Shown here in pieces: positions 17,669-26,215 of a stretch of DNA of 64,000 bases. A model generated the notes under the pieces. That model ran no database searches. It saw only the letters and a program-made list of their open reading frames with translations, and was not told where the DNA came from. Numbering within the stretch: the first letter of the stretch is position 1; the number at the start of each line of letters is the position of its first letter. The stretch is from Dechloromonas sp. (GTDB taxonomy: Bacteria > Pseudomonadota > Gammaproteobacteria > Burkholderiales > Rhodocyclaceae): NCBI GenBank assembly GCA_028689015.1, contig JAQTXC010000003.1, positions 37,694-101,693 of the forward strand, written 5' to 3'. The position numbers and the translations under genes are program-made.

Positions 17669-20263
17669 ATGAGCGCCCCCCCTACCGAGCCGAGCATGCA
17701 CCGCCCCGTCGTCCTGGCGGTTGACGACAATCCGGCCAATCTCGCCTTGATCAGCGCCTTGCTGGAACCCCTCCCGGTCAGCATCCGGCTGGCCGAAAAT
17801 GGCCAGCAAGCCCTGACCGGTGCCACACAACTGCCGCAACCTGACCTCATCCTGCTTGACATCATGATGCCGGGCATGGATGGCCACCAAGTATTGGCCC
17901 ACTTGCGCGACAACCCCGACACTCGCCAGATCCCGGTCATTTATGTGACCGCGATGGACAGCTCCCAGAACGAGGAAGCCGGCCTGCAGGAAGGCGCGGT
18001 CGATTACATTACCAAACCGATCAAACCAGCGATTTTCCGGGCCCGCATCACGCAGCATCTGGCGCTAAAAAAAGCCCGCGATGCACTGGCCCGCCAGAAT
18101 GCCAACCTCGACACTGAAGTTAAGCGCCAAGTCGTAGAAAACACCCAACTCAGCACCCGCCTGCAACTGGCCTTGTCTGCCGCCCGCATCGGCATCTGGG
18201 AATTCCGACATGACACGCAGCAGTTGCAGTGGTCAGAAGATTTATGCACCCTCCTCGGACTCACCCAGGGCCCGGAAACCCTGGAACAGGCGGCTGAGCT
18301 ACTCGACCCGGCGGACCGCGCGCGCGTTTTGCAGGCCATCCTGTCACCCGTTGCCCCCGGACAGGATGTCACGATCGAAGAATTCCGCGCCCGCCACGCC
18401 AACGGTCGCTGGCTATGGCTGGAAGCCCGCGGCCGATCCGTCCAGTTCACTGCCGATGACCTGCCCTTGCTGACCGTGGGCACGATGAGCGACATCAGTC
18501 AGCGCAAAGCGGCCGAGCGCCGAATTGAACACCTGGCCAGCTACGACCAACTGACTGAATTGCCCAATCGCAGCCTGTTTGCCGACCGCCTGGTACAAGC
18601 CATCAACAGCACCCGCCGCCTGGGACGGCAAACGGCCCTGATCCAGCTCGATCTCGACCGTTTCCGCACCATTAATGAAACCCTCGGCCCACCGGCCGGC
18701 GACGCCGTGCTCTGCGAAGTCGCCCGCCGCCTGCGCTTGCAGATACGCGATGGCGACACCTTGGGCCGCCGCTCCGGCAACGAATTCGGCTTTGTGATGA
18801 CCAACCTGACCCAGGAGCGCGATGCGATCAGCCTCGCCCAGCGCCTGCTTGAGGCCATTGCCCAACCTTACGCCGTGGACGGTCAGACCGTTGCGCTCAG
18901 CGCCAATATTGGCATCGCCATTGCACCGCGCGATGGCGACTGCGCCGATGAACTGTTCAAGGCTTGCGACATCGCCCTGGCCAGCGCCAAGCAGGCGGGA
19001 CGCAATACTTTTCGTTTTTATGCTCCCGAGATGAATGCCGACGCGGCCCGCCGTCTGGGCCTGGAATCAGCACTGCGCGACGCCATTGCCCGCCAGGAAC
19101 TCAGCGTGGTCTACCAACCCCAGGTGAGCCTGGATAGCGGCAACATCATCGGCATGGAAGCCTTGCTACGCTGGCGCAACGCCGAGCTCGGTCAGATATC
19201 GCCCGCCGAATTCATCCCGATAGCCGAAGAATGCGGCCTGATCCTGCCGATTGGCGAATGGGTTCTGCACACCGCCTGCCAGCAAGCCCGCCGCTGGCTT
19301 GATCTGGGCTTCGCCCCCTTGCGTCTTGCGGTCAACGTCTCGGCACGGCAATTTGGCCTGCCCGATCTCGACCAGATTGTGCGGCGCACGCTGACCGACA
19401 CCGGACTGCCAGCCGCCAGCCTGGAACTGGAAATCACTGAAAGTGCCTTCATCGACAACGTCGACGAAGCCGTCGCCATGTGTCGCAAGCTCAAGACACT
19501 GGGGGTCATGCTCTCGCTAGACGACTTTGGCACGGGCTATTCGTCGCTGTCCTATTTGTCGCGCTTCCCGTTCGACAAGATCAAGATCGATCAGAGCTTT
19601 ATTCGCGACATCATCGAAAACCCGGTCAATGCGGCGATCGCCACCTCGACCATCGTCATGGGCCGCAGTCTCAACCTGGCCGTGCTCGCTGAAGGGGTGG
19701 AGACCGAGGCGCAAGCCAGCTTCCTGCGCGGCCGGCGCTGCGATGCCATCCAGGGTTACCTGTTCAGCCACCCCTTACCAGCCGCTGAGTTCGAACGCCT
19801 GCTGGCCGGCCGCCACCGCCTCCCGCTGAGCGACTTGCCAGCCGAACACGGGCAGACCCTGCTGATCGTCGATGACGAGCCCAATATTCTCAATGCGCTG
19901 ACCCGCCTGTTGCGCCGCGAGGCTTACACCATCCTCAGCGCAACCTCACCCAGCCAGGCCTTTGAACATCTGGCCCGCCAGCCGGTCCAGGTCATCCTCT
20001 CTGACCAGCGCATGCCGGACATGTCGGGCACCGAGTTTTTTGCCCGGGTACGCCAGCTTTATCCGCACACCATCCGTCTCGTGCTGACCGGCTACACCGA
20101 TCTGGAATCGGTGACTGAGGCGATCAATCGCGGCGCCATTTACAAATTTTTGACCAAGCCCTGGGACGACGACCTGCTACGCGAACAACTGCGCGAAGCT
20201 TTTCGCCTGAGCAAGGAACAACGCATCACAGCCGAATGCCAGCCTGCCACACCCCATGACTGA
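17669..20263 (+). CDS. REC-PAS-GGDEF(degenerate)-EAL-REC cyclic-di-GMP phosphodiesterase
   Basis: 864 residues. Domains in order: REC (LILLDIMMPGMDG), coiled linker, PAS (about 150-265), GGDEF with the motif changed to SGNEF, so probably not a cyclase, EAL, and a second REC at the C-terminus (VILSDQRMPDMSG; KPWDDD). The EAL domain looks active: GMEALLRW, NVSARQF, ELEITES, LDDFGTGYSSL, KIKIDQSF, AEGVET and IQGYLFSHP are all kept. Predicted to break down c-di-GMP under control of two receivers. I start at ATG 17669; a TTG lies eight codons upstream. First gene of a nine-gene operon; its end overlaps the next gene by 8 bases. Confidence 0.93.
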   Translation: MSAPPTEPSMHRPVVLAVDDNPANLALISALLEPLPVSIRLAENGQQALTGATQLPQPDLILLDIMMPGMDGHQVLAHLRDNPDTRQIPVIYVTAMDSSQNEEAGLQEGAVDYITKPIKPAIFRARITQHLALKKARDALARQNANLDTEVKRQVVENTQLSTRLQLALSAARIGIWEFRHDTQQLQWSEDLCTLLGLTQGPETLEQAAELLDPADRARVLQAILSPVAPGQDVTIEEFRARHANGRWLWLEARGRSVQFTADDLPLLTVGTMSDISQRKAAERRIEHLASYDQLTELPNRSLFADRLVQAINSTRRLGRQTALIQLDLDRFRTINETLGPPAGDAVLCEVARRLRLQIRDGDTLGRRSGNEFGFVMTNLTQERDAISLAQRLLEAIAQPYAVDGQTVALSANIGIAIAPRDGDCADELFKACDIALASAKQAGRNTFRFYAPEMNADAARRLGLESALRDAIARQELSVVYQPQVSLDSGNIIGMEALLRWRNAELGQISPAEFIPIAEECGLILPIGEWVLHTACQQARRWLDLGFAPLRLAVNVSARQFGLPDLDQIVRRTLTDTGLPAASLELEITESAFIDNVDEAVAMCRKLKTLGVMLSLDDFGTGYSSLSYLSRFPFDKIKIDQSFIRDIIENPVNAAIATSTIVMGRSLNLAVLAEGVETEAQASFLRGRRCDAIQGYLFSHPLPAAEFERLLAGRHRLPLSDLPAEHGQTLLIVDDEPNILNALTRLLRREAYTILSATSPSQAFEHLARQPVQVILSDQRMPDMSGTEFFARVRQLYPHTIRLVLTGYTDLESVTEAINRGAIYKFLTKPWDDDLLREQLREAFRLSKEQRITAECQPATPHD

Positions 20264-22484
20264 ATTACCCCTGCTGCTCCTTGTCACGCTCTTGATCGTC
20301 AGCGCCTTGTGGCTACGTAGCGAGTTCAGCCAGCGCTTAGGCGAACAGCGGGCCAATGCCTTGTTCAACAACACCCTGATCGGCATGGCACGCATCAGCC
20401 CTCATGGCCGATGGATCGCCGTCAACCCCACCCTGTGCCGTATTTTGGACACCCCTGCCGGGCAATTGATTGGCCGACACTGGTTAGATATCCTCGATCC
20501 GGATGAACGCGCTATTGCAGAACAGCGCTTCGCTGAAGCCTGTGCCCTGCCCGGGAGCGAGTTTACCCACACGCACCGCCTGAAACAGGCCGGCCCGATT
20601 GCCCGCTATGTCTCGCTGGCCTTCCAGCCGGTGTGGGACAAAAAGAGCGAAATTTCCTATTTCACCCTCTTGATCGAGGACATCACGGCCCGCCACGAAG
20701 CCGAGCGCAAGCTATCCCGCCAGGTGGCCCGCTCGGAAGCCATGGTCGAACTGCCACAGCGGGCTGAAACCCTGTCCGAACCAACCTTCATGCAATACGC
20801 AACGGGCGAGGCAGAGCGCCTCACCGGCAGCCAGATTGCTTTCATGCATTTCGTCAACGACGATGAAGAGAGCATTGAACTGGTTGCCTGGTCGAACAAT
20901 ACCCTGGCCCATTACTGCCATGCCACGTACCAGAGCCATTACCCGGTCAGTGAGGCCGGCATCTGGGCCGACGCCATTCGCCAACGCGATGTGGTCATCG
21001 TCAATGATTACGCCCAGGCCAGCAACCGGCGCGGCCTGCCGGAAGGCCACTCACCACTGCACCGCCTGCTCTGCGTTCCCGTTATCGAAAACGGCAAGGT
21101 CTGCATGGTGACCGGCGTCGGCAACAAGAGCACGCCTTATGGCGAAACCGATGTCGACACCGTGCGCCTGATCGGCAACGAAACCTGGCGCATTGCCCGT
21201 CGCGCCCGGGTGGACAAAGCACTGCAACTGGCCATGCAAGTGGTTAACGCCAGCCCAGTCGTCTGCTTTCGCTGGCAGGCCAGCAACGGCTGGCCCGTCG
21301 TATTCGTATCGGACAATATCCGGCAGTGGGGCTACACCCCGGAACAGTTGATCACTGGCCAGCCGCTTTTTGCCGATATCGTGCACCCTGAGGATCTGCC
21401 CCGGGTGGCTGATGAGGTCATGCGCCACACGGCCAGCGGCTGTAGCAATTACGAACAGGAGTACCGGCTGATCACGGCGGAAAAACAGCTGATCTGGGTG
21501 GTCGACCGCACACAAGTCATCCGCGACACCATGGGCCTGCCGCTGTTTTACGACGGCGTGCTGACCGATATTACTGACCGCAAGACACAGCAACTCCTGC
21601 TCGCCGACAACCTGAAACAGCAGCAGGCATTGAACAAGCGTCTGGAAGAAGCCAACAACCAGTTGCTGCAATCCGAAAAAATGGCCTCCATCGGCCAGTT
21701 GGCGGCCGGTGTCGCCCACGAACTGAACAACCCGATCGGCTTCGTTCACTCCAACCTGGGCACCCTCGACGGCTATCTGCACGACCTGATGGCCATCATC
21801 GACGGCTATGAGCAGGCCACGACCGAGCACTGTACCGACCCCGCCGTCCTTGGCAAGATCTCACGCCTGCGCGAGGAACGCGATTTCGCTTTCCTCAAGG
21901 CCGATATTTTCAGCCTGGTCGCTGAGTCGAAAGATGGCCTGAACCGTGTCAAGAAAATCGTCCAGGATCTAAAAAGCTTCTCGCGCGTTGGCGAACAGGA
22001 ATGGCAGGAAGCCGACTTGCACCAGGGGCTGGAATCGACACTCAACATTGTCTGGAACGAACTCAAGTACAAGTGCCAGATCATCAAGGATTACGGCGAT
22101 TTACCGCCGGTTTATTGCCTGATTTCGCAATTGAACCAGGTATTCATGAACCTGCTGGTCAATGCCAGCCAAGCCATCGACAAACAGGGGACCGTCACCT
22201 TGCGCACCTGCTGCCTGGACAACGACAAGGTCTGCATCGAAATCAGCGACACCGGCTGCGGCATCCCGGCCGAACACCTGAGCCGCATTTTCGACCCCTT
22301 CTTCACCACCAAACCGGTCGGCCAGGGCACCGGCCTCGGCCTTTCGCTGTCCTACAGCATCGTGCAACGCCATCAGGGACAACTGACGGTCCGCAGCACG
22401 CCAGGCCAGGGCACAAGCTTCCGCGTAATCCTGCCCATTCACCCGTCGACCGCAAGCACACCCGCCCCGGAGGCTGCCCGATGA
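20256..22484 (+). CDS. Membrane-anchored PAS-GAF-PAS sensor histidine kinase
   Basis: 742 residues. An N-terminal hydrophobic segment (about 4-20) anchors it; a PAS domain (about 33-155), a GAF-type domain (about 170-320) and a second PAS (about 330-450) follow. The kinase core has the H box [15 protein letters not shown], a long insert before the N box, and an HATPase domain with ISDTGCGIP and [13 protein letters not shown]. There is no attached receiver, so it must pass phosphate to separate proteins, most likely the REC proteins in the same operon. Its core closely resembles that of the hemerythrin kinase at 28457. Confidence 0.94.
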   Translation: MTELPLLLLVTLLIVSALWLRSEFSQRLGEQRANALFNNTLIGMARISPHGRWIAVNPTLCRILDTPAGQLIGRHWLDILDPDERAIAEQRFAEACALPGSEFTHTHRLKQAGPIARYVSLAFQPVWDKKSEISYFTLLIEDITARHEAERKLSRQVARSEAMVELPQRAETLSEPTFMQYATGEAERLTGSQIAFMHFVNDDEESIELVAWSNNTLAHYCHATYQSHYPVSEAGIWADAIRQRDVVIVNDYAQASNRRGLPEGHSPLHRLLCVPVIENGKVCMVTGVGNKSTPYGETDVDTVRLIGNETWRIARRARVDKALQLAMQVVNASPVVCFRWQASNGWPVVFVSDNIRQWGYTPEQLITGQPLFADIVHPEDLPRVADEVMRHTASGCSNYEQEYRLITAEKQLIWVVDRTQVIRDTMGLPLFYDGVLTDITDRKTQQLLLADNLKQQQALNKRLEEANNQLLQSEKMASIGQLAAGVAHELNNPIGFVHSNLGTLDGYLHDLMAIIDGYEQATTEHCTDPAVLGKISRLREERDFAFLKADIFSLVAESKDGLNRVKKIVQDLKSFSRVGEQEWQEADLHQGLESTLNIVWNELKYKCQIIKDYGDLPPVYCLISQLNQVFMNLLVNASQAIDKQGTVTLRTCCLDNDKVCIEISDTGCGIPAEHLSRIFDPFFTTKPVGQGTGLGLSLSYSIVQRHQGQLTVRSTPGQGTSFRVILPIHPSTASTPAPEAAR

Positions 22485-23797
22485 GCGACCCCTCGCAAGC
22501 ACCCACCCTGCTCTTCGTCGATGACGAACCTGGCATTCTGTCGGCCCTGCGCCGCCTGTTCCGCCCCCATGGCTACCGTATTTTCATTGCGGAGGGCGGC
22601 GCCGCCGGCCTGGCTGTACTTGAACAAGAAAACGTCGATCTCGTCATTTCCGACATGCGCATGCCGGAAATGGATGGGGCCGCCTTCCTCAAGCAGGTCC
22701 GCGAACGCTGGCCCGGCATCATGCGCATCCTGCTGACGGGCTATGCCGACATCACGTCGACGGTTTCAGCGATCAATGAAGGACAGATCTATCGCTACGT
22801 CGCCAAACCCTGGGACGACAACGAAATCCTTGGTGTCGTCCGCGAAGCCATCGAGCGCCAGCGCCTGGAGGCCGAAAACCAGCGGCTCAATACGCTGATC
22901 CAGGCCCAGAACGAAGCGCTTAAGCAACTCAATGCCAGCCTGGAACACAAGGTTGCCGAACGTACCGCCGAACTACGCCAGGCACTCAGTTTTGTCGAGC
23001 AGGCGCATGGCGAACTGAAAAAATCCTTCCTGACCAGCGTCCATGTTTTCGCCGGGCTCATCGAACTGCGCAGCGGCCCGGCCGGCAAGCAACTGAGCGG
23101 CCATGGCCGCCGGGTGGCCGAACAGGCCCGCGCCCTGGCCCTGCGCATGGGAGTCGCCGACAACGAGGTCCAGAACATCATGCTGGCCGGCCTGCTGCAC
23201 GACATCGGCAAGCTGGGCCTGCCAGACGACCTGCTGAGCAAGCCTTTCAACACCTTGACCGTCGAACAACGGGCTGCCGTGGTCAAACACCCAATCATCG
23301 GCCAGAACATCCTGATCGGCATCGCCAAGTTCAAGGAAGCCGCGCTGATCGTTCGCCACCACCACGAGTGTTTCGATGGTAGCGGCTATCCCGATCACCT
23401 GGCCGGCATCGCCATCCCGCAGGGCAGCCGCATTCTCAGCGTCGCCAACGATTACGACGCCCTACAGATTGGCACCCTGGCCCAGCGCCCGCTGAAAGCG
23501 AGCGAAGCCGCCACCTTTCTGGTCGAAAATCGCGGCAAACGTTACGACCCGACGGTGGTCGACCATTTCATCCGCCAACTCGCCGACAGCCAGAAATCGG
23601 CGATCAGCGAAATGCCCTTACGTTCGATCCACCTCAAGCCCGGCATGGTGCTGAGCCGGGAGCTGACGCACAAGGATGGCTATCTGCTACTCGCCAAAGG
23701 TAGCGTGCTCAGCGGCGAAATCATCGGCCAGTTGGTCAAAATGGAAGAAGCCGAACAGCACCCGGTCACGCTTTATATCCGCCAGGAGGCCGCATGA
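22481..23797 (+). CDS. REC-HD-GYP response regulator (cyclic-di-GMP phosphodiesterase)
   Basis: 438 residues. REC at 5-125 (LLFVDDEP; VISDMRMPEMDG; AKPWDDN), a coiled coil, then an HD-GYP domain with HDIGKLGLP and HHECFDGSGYP. These metal-binding and GYP motifs are complete, so hydrolysis of c-di-GMP is likely. ATG 22481 overlaps the kinase stop by 4 bases (ATGA). The frame is open far upstream inside the kinase gene, but that extension is a shadow with no domain. It is the second predicted c-di-GMP phosphodiesterase of the operon. Confidence 0.95.
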   Translation: MSDPSQAPTLLFVDDEPGILSALRRLFRPHGYRIFIAEGGAAGLAVLEQENVDLVISDMRMPEMDGAAFLKQVRERWPGIMRILLTGYADITSTVSAINEGQIYRYVAKPWDDNEILGVVREAIERQRLEAENQRLNTLIQAQNEALKQLNASLEHKVAERTAELRQALSFVEQAHGELKKSFLTSVHVFAGLIELRSGPAGKQLSGHGRRVAEQARALALRMGVADNEVQNIMLAGLLHDIGKLGLPDDLLSKPFNTLTVEQRAAVVKHPIIGQNILIGIAKFKEAALIVRHHHECFDGSGYPDHLAGIAIPQGSRILSVANDYDALQIGTLAQRPLKASEAATFLVENRGKRYDPTVVDHFIRQLADSQKSAISEMPLRSIHLKPGMVLSRELTHKDGYLLLAKGSVLSGEIIGQLVKMEEAEQHPVTLYIRQEAA

Positions 23798-24360
23798 GCC
23801 GCATCCTCATCCTTGATGACGAAGCCCCCATCGTCAACGCCTTGCAACGCCTGTTACGCCTGGCGCCCTGCCATTACGGCGGGCAGACCTTCCCGCTGGA
23901 AGTGAGGGCCTGCACTTCGCCCCTGGCCGCCCTGGCCCTGGCCGAGCACGAAGAATTCGACCTGTTCATGAGCGACTACCGCATGCCAGAAATGGACGGC
24001 ATCGAATTTCTGAAGGCGAGCAAGCGCCTGCAGCCGGATGCCGCCCGCCTCATCCTGTCTGGCTACGCCGACCTCAACGCCTTGGTGCGCGCGGTCAACG
24101 AGGTTGGGATCGAACGTTTCATTGGCAAGCCATGGAACGACTACGACCTGATGTCGGCCATCGCCCAGGCGCTGGCCCATCGCAACCTGCTACTCGAAAA
24201 TCGCCAGTTGGCCAATCTGGTCCGCCTTGAAATGGGTGACATGACCGCCGAGCAACTGGAGGCGGAACGTCTTGAGCGCCTCGAACCGGGGATCACCACA
24301 GTCAATTGGGGCCCCGATGGTTCGGTCCTCCTCGACCCCGAATTACTGAAAAACGACTGA
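23794..24360 (+). CDS. Stand-alone response regulator with short C-terminal extension
   Basis: 188 residues. Receiver at 1-130 (ILILDDEAP; FMSDYRMPEMDG; GKPWNDYD) followed by ~55 residues, partly helical, ending in DGSVLLDPELLKND. No known output domain. The receiver belongs to the same KPW-(D/N)-D subgroup as three other receivers in this operon. It may be a phosphate shuttle or may bind the GTPase encoded next. Starts by a 4-base overlap with the HD-GYP gene. Confidence 0.9.
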   Translation: MSRILILDDEAPIVNALQRLLRLAPCHYGGQTFPLEVRACTSPLAALALAEHEEFDLFMSDYRMPEMDGIEFLKASKRLQPDAARLILSGYADLNALVRAVNEVGIERFIGKPWNDYDLMSAIAQALAHRNLLLENRQLANLVRLEMGDMTAEQLEAERLERLEPGITTVNWGPDGSVLLDPELLKND

Positions 24361-24368
24361 GCCCCATC

Positions 24369-25013
24369 GTGCCCGACCTCAGCGGCCAGACCCTGACCTT
24401 CAAGCTGGTGTATTACGGCCCGGCACAGAGCGGCAAGACCACGAACTTGCTACGCCTGCATGACCAACTGGCCCCGGCGATGAAGGGCGAACTCATGACC
24501 ATGGAAACCAAGGACGACCGGACCTTGTTCTTCGACCTGCTGCCGCTCGGTTTTCGCGCCCCTTCCGGCCTGCTGCTCAAGTTTCGTTTGTTCACCGTAC
24601 CCGGCCAGGTGGCGCACGATGGCACCCGCAAGGCTGTGTTGTCGCGCGCCGACGGCGTCGTTTTCGTCGCTGATGCGGCGCGCAACCAGGAAAGCAACAA
24701 CGCCGAGTCTTTCCGCAGCCTGGCAGAAAACTGCGCCCGCGTCGGCCTCGACTTCGAGCACCTGCCGCTGGTCGTCCAGTTCAACAAATGCGACCTGCCG
24801 GACGCCGTGCCTGAAGCGGAAATCCGTGAGCGCTGGGCTAGCGCGCCCTGGCCGCTGATTTTTTCAGTGGCCATCCACGGCCAGGGCATCCGTCCGACTT
24901 TCGAAAATCTGTTGCGCGCGGTCTACCGACGTTTTGCCACAGAATTCAGCCTGGCCGAAACCCACCGACTGGACGAAAACCAATTTGTCGCACACACCCT
25001 GGGACAGCCATGA
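24369..25013 (+). CDS. MglA-like small Ras-type GTPase
   Basis: 214 residues. GTP-binding motifs: G1 GPAQSGKTTN, G3 region FTVPGQVAHD, G4 QFNKCD. The stretch RADGVVFVADA and the TVPGQ variant of DxxGQ are characteristic of the MglA family, which sets cell polarity and controls type IV pilus motility in Myxococcus. I choose GTG 24369, nine bases after the preceding stop, because it begins directly at the conserved LTFKLVYYG strand; the longer frame from 24306 overlaps the previous gene and adds an unrelated tail. No MglB-like (roadblock) partner gene is seen in the window. Overlaps the next kinase gene by 4 bases. Confidence 0.92.
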   Translation: MPDLSGQTLTFKLVYYGPAQSGKTTNLLRLHDQLAPAMKGELMTMETKDDRTLFFDLLPLGFRAPSGLLLKFRLFTVPGQVAHDGTRKAVLSRADGVVFVADAARNQESNNAESFRSLAENCARVGLDFEHLPLVVQFNKCDLPDAVPEAEIRERWASAPWPLIFSVAIHGQGIRPTFENLLRAVYRRFATEFSLAETHRLDENQFVAHTLGQP

Positions 25014-26215
25014 ACGCCGGCTTTGACCACGAATGGACGCTGGCCGAATTGCTCGATGACGGCCTGGTCGACCGTAGCGCCCGGGCCCTGGCCCCTTTGC
25101 TGGGCGGCGACGTCGCGATCAGCCATGCCGACGGCCGAATCGCCTGGGGCCTGCTCAACGCCCACAGCCGTGGCGAACCGCTGATCGTCGAACTGGAAGC
25201 GATCGGTTATCTCCATAGCCACAGCGCCAGCCCAACCGCCCTGCGGGCCGGCCGCGACCTGCTGCTCACCTTGCTGCGCGCCCAGATGCGTTTCAAGATG
25301 GCCTCGACGCTGCATCTCGAAGCGGTCGCCGAAGATTTCGAATCACTCAAGCGCGAGCACGCCCGTCTACTCGAATCGGAAAGCCGCTATCGCAAGCTGT
25401 CCGAAGAACTGGAGGGCCGCGTTCGCCAACAAGTGGCGCAATTGCAAGAGCGCCAGCAAATGCTCTACGAGGCGGAAAAACTGGCCTCGGTCGGCCAACT
25501 GGCGGCGGGCATGGCACACGAAATCAACAACCCGCTCGGTTTCGTGCGCAGCAACCTGGGCAGCTTCGAAAAATACCTGCGCGCCTTTACTCAACTCAAA
25601 GCCCAACTCGATCCACCCGGCCAGGCCGTCTGGCAAACCCTCGACCTCGACTTCATGCTCGACGACGGTCAGGCACTGCTTGAGGAAAGTGCCCGTGGCC
25701 TGGAAAGAATTGCCCGTATCGTGGCCGATTTAAAGGCGTTTTCCAACGTCGACCGCGCCAGCGAGGAGGTGATCGATGTCAACACCTGTATCCGCGAAGC
25801 GGCCCAGATGCTGACCACCCAGCAACCGGCCGGCATCAGTCTGCAGTTTGACCTGTTACCCCTGCCTGGCCTGTTCGGCCTGCCCGGCCACCTGAACCAG
25901 ATGTTCTTCAACCTGCTGCGCAATGCCCAGCAGGCGATCATCGATGCTGGGCGTCCCGGTGAAATCCAGATCAGCTCGGAGGCCACCGAGGCCGGCATTT
26001 TCATTCGCATTCAAGACAACGGGATTGGCATGACCGATGAACAAATCAGCCATGCGTTCGAGCCCTTCTACACCACCCGGGCGGTGGGTGCCGGGGTCGG
26101 CCTGGGCCTGGCCACGGCCCGCAACATCGCACTCGCTCACAGCGGCTCGATCCAGTTGCGCAGCCAGTCCGACCTTGGCAGCACCGCCACCGTCTTCTTT
26201 CCAACCCCGCCATGA
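25010..26215 (+). CDS. Soluble histidine kinase with uncharacterised N-terminal domain
   Basis: 401 residues, no membrane segment. Residues 1-110 form a small alpha/beta domain (VAISHADGRIAWG; EPLIVELEAIGYL) that may be GAF-like but is not recognised. A coiled coil (about 110-155) leads to the H box MAHEINNPLGFVRSN and an HATPase with IQDNGIGMTDEQ and GAGVGLGLATARNI. No receiver is attached. It is translationally coupled to the GTPase (ATGA overlap) and to the following REC-ATPase gene (ATGA overlap), making it a candidate link between the two. Confidence 0.92.
   Translation: MNAGFDHEWTLAELLDDGLVDRSARALAPLLGGDVAISHADGRIAWGLLNAHSRGEPLIVELEAIGYLHSHSASPTALRAGRDLLLTLLRAQMRFKMASTLHLEAVAEDFESLKREHARLLESESRYRKLSEELEGRVRQQVAQLQERQQMLYEAEKLASVGQLAAGMAHEINNPLGFVRSNLGSFEKYLRAFTQLKAQLDPPGQAVWQTLDLDFMLDDGQALLEESARGLERIARIVADLKAFSNVDRASEEVIDVNTCIREAAQMLTTQQPAGISLQFDLLPLPGLFGLPGHLNQMFFNLLRNAQQAIIDAGRPGEIQISSEATEAGIFIRIQDNGIGMTDEQISHAFEPFYTTRAVGAGVGLGLATARNIALAHSGSIQLRSQSDLGSTATVFFPTPP

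Noticed and set aside
22001-22480. N-terminal extension of the HD-GYP regulator into the upstream kinase
   Set aside because: The extension lies out of frame over the conserved HATPase domain of the kinase; ATG 22481 with ATGA overlap begins right at the receiver.
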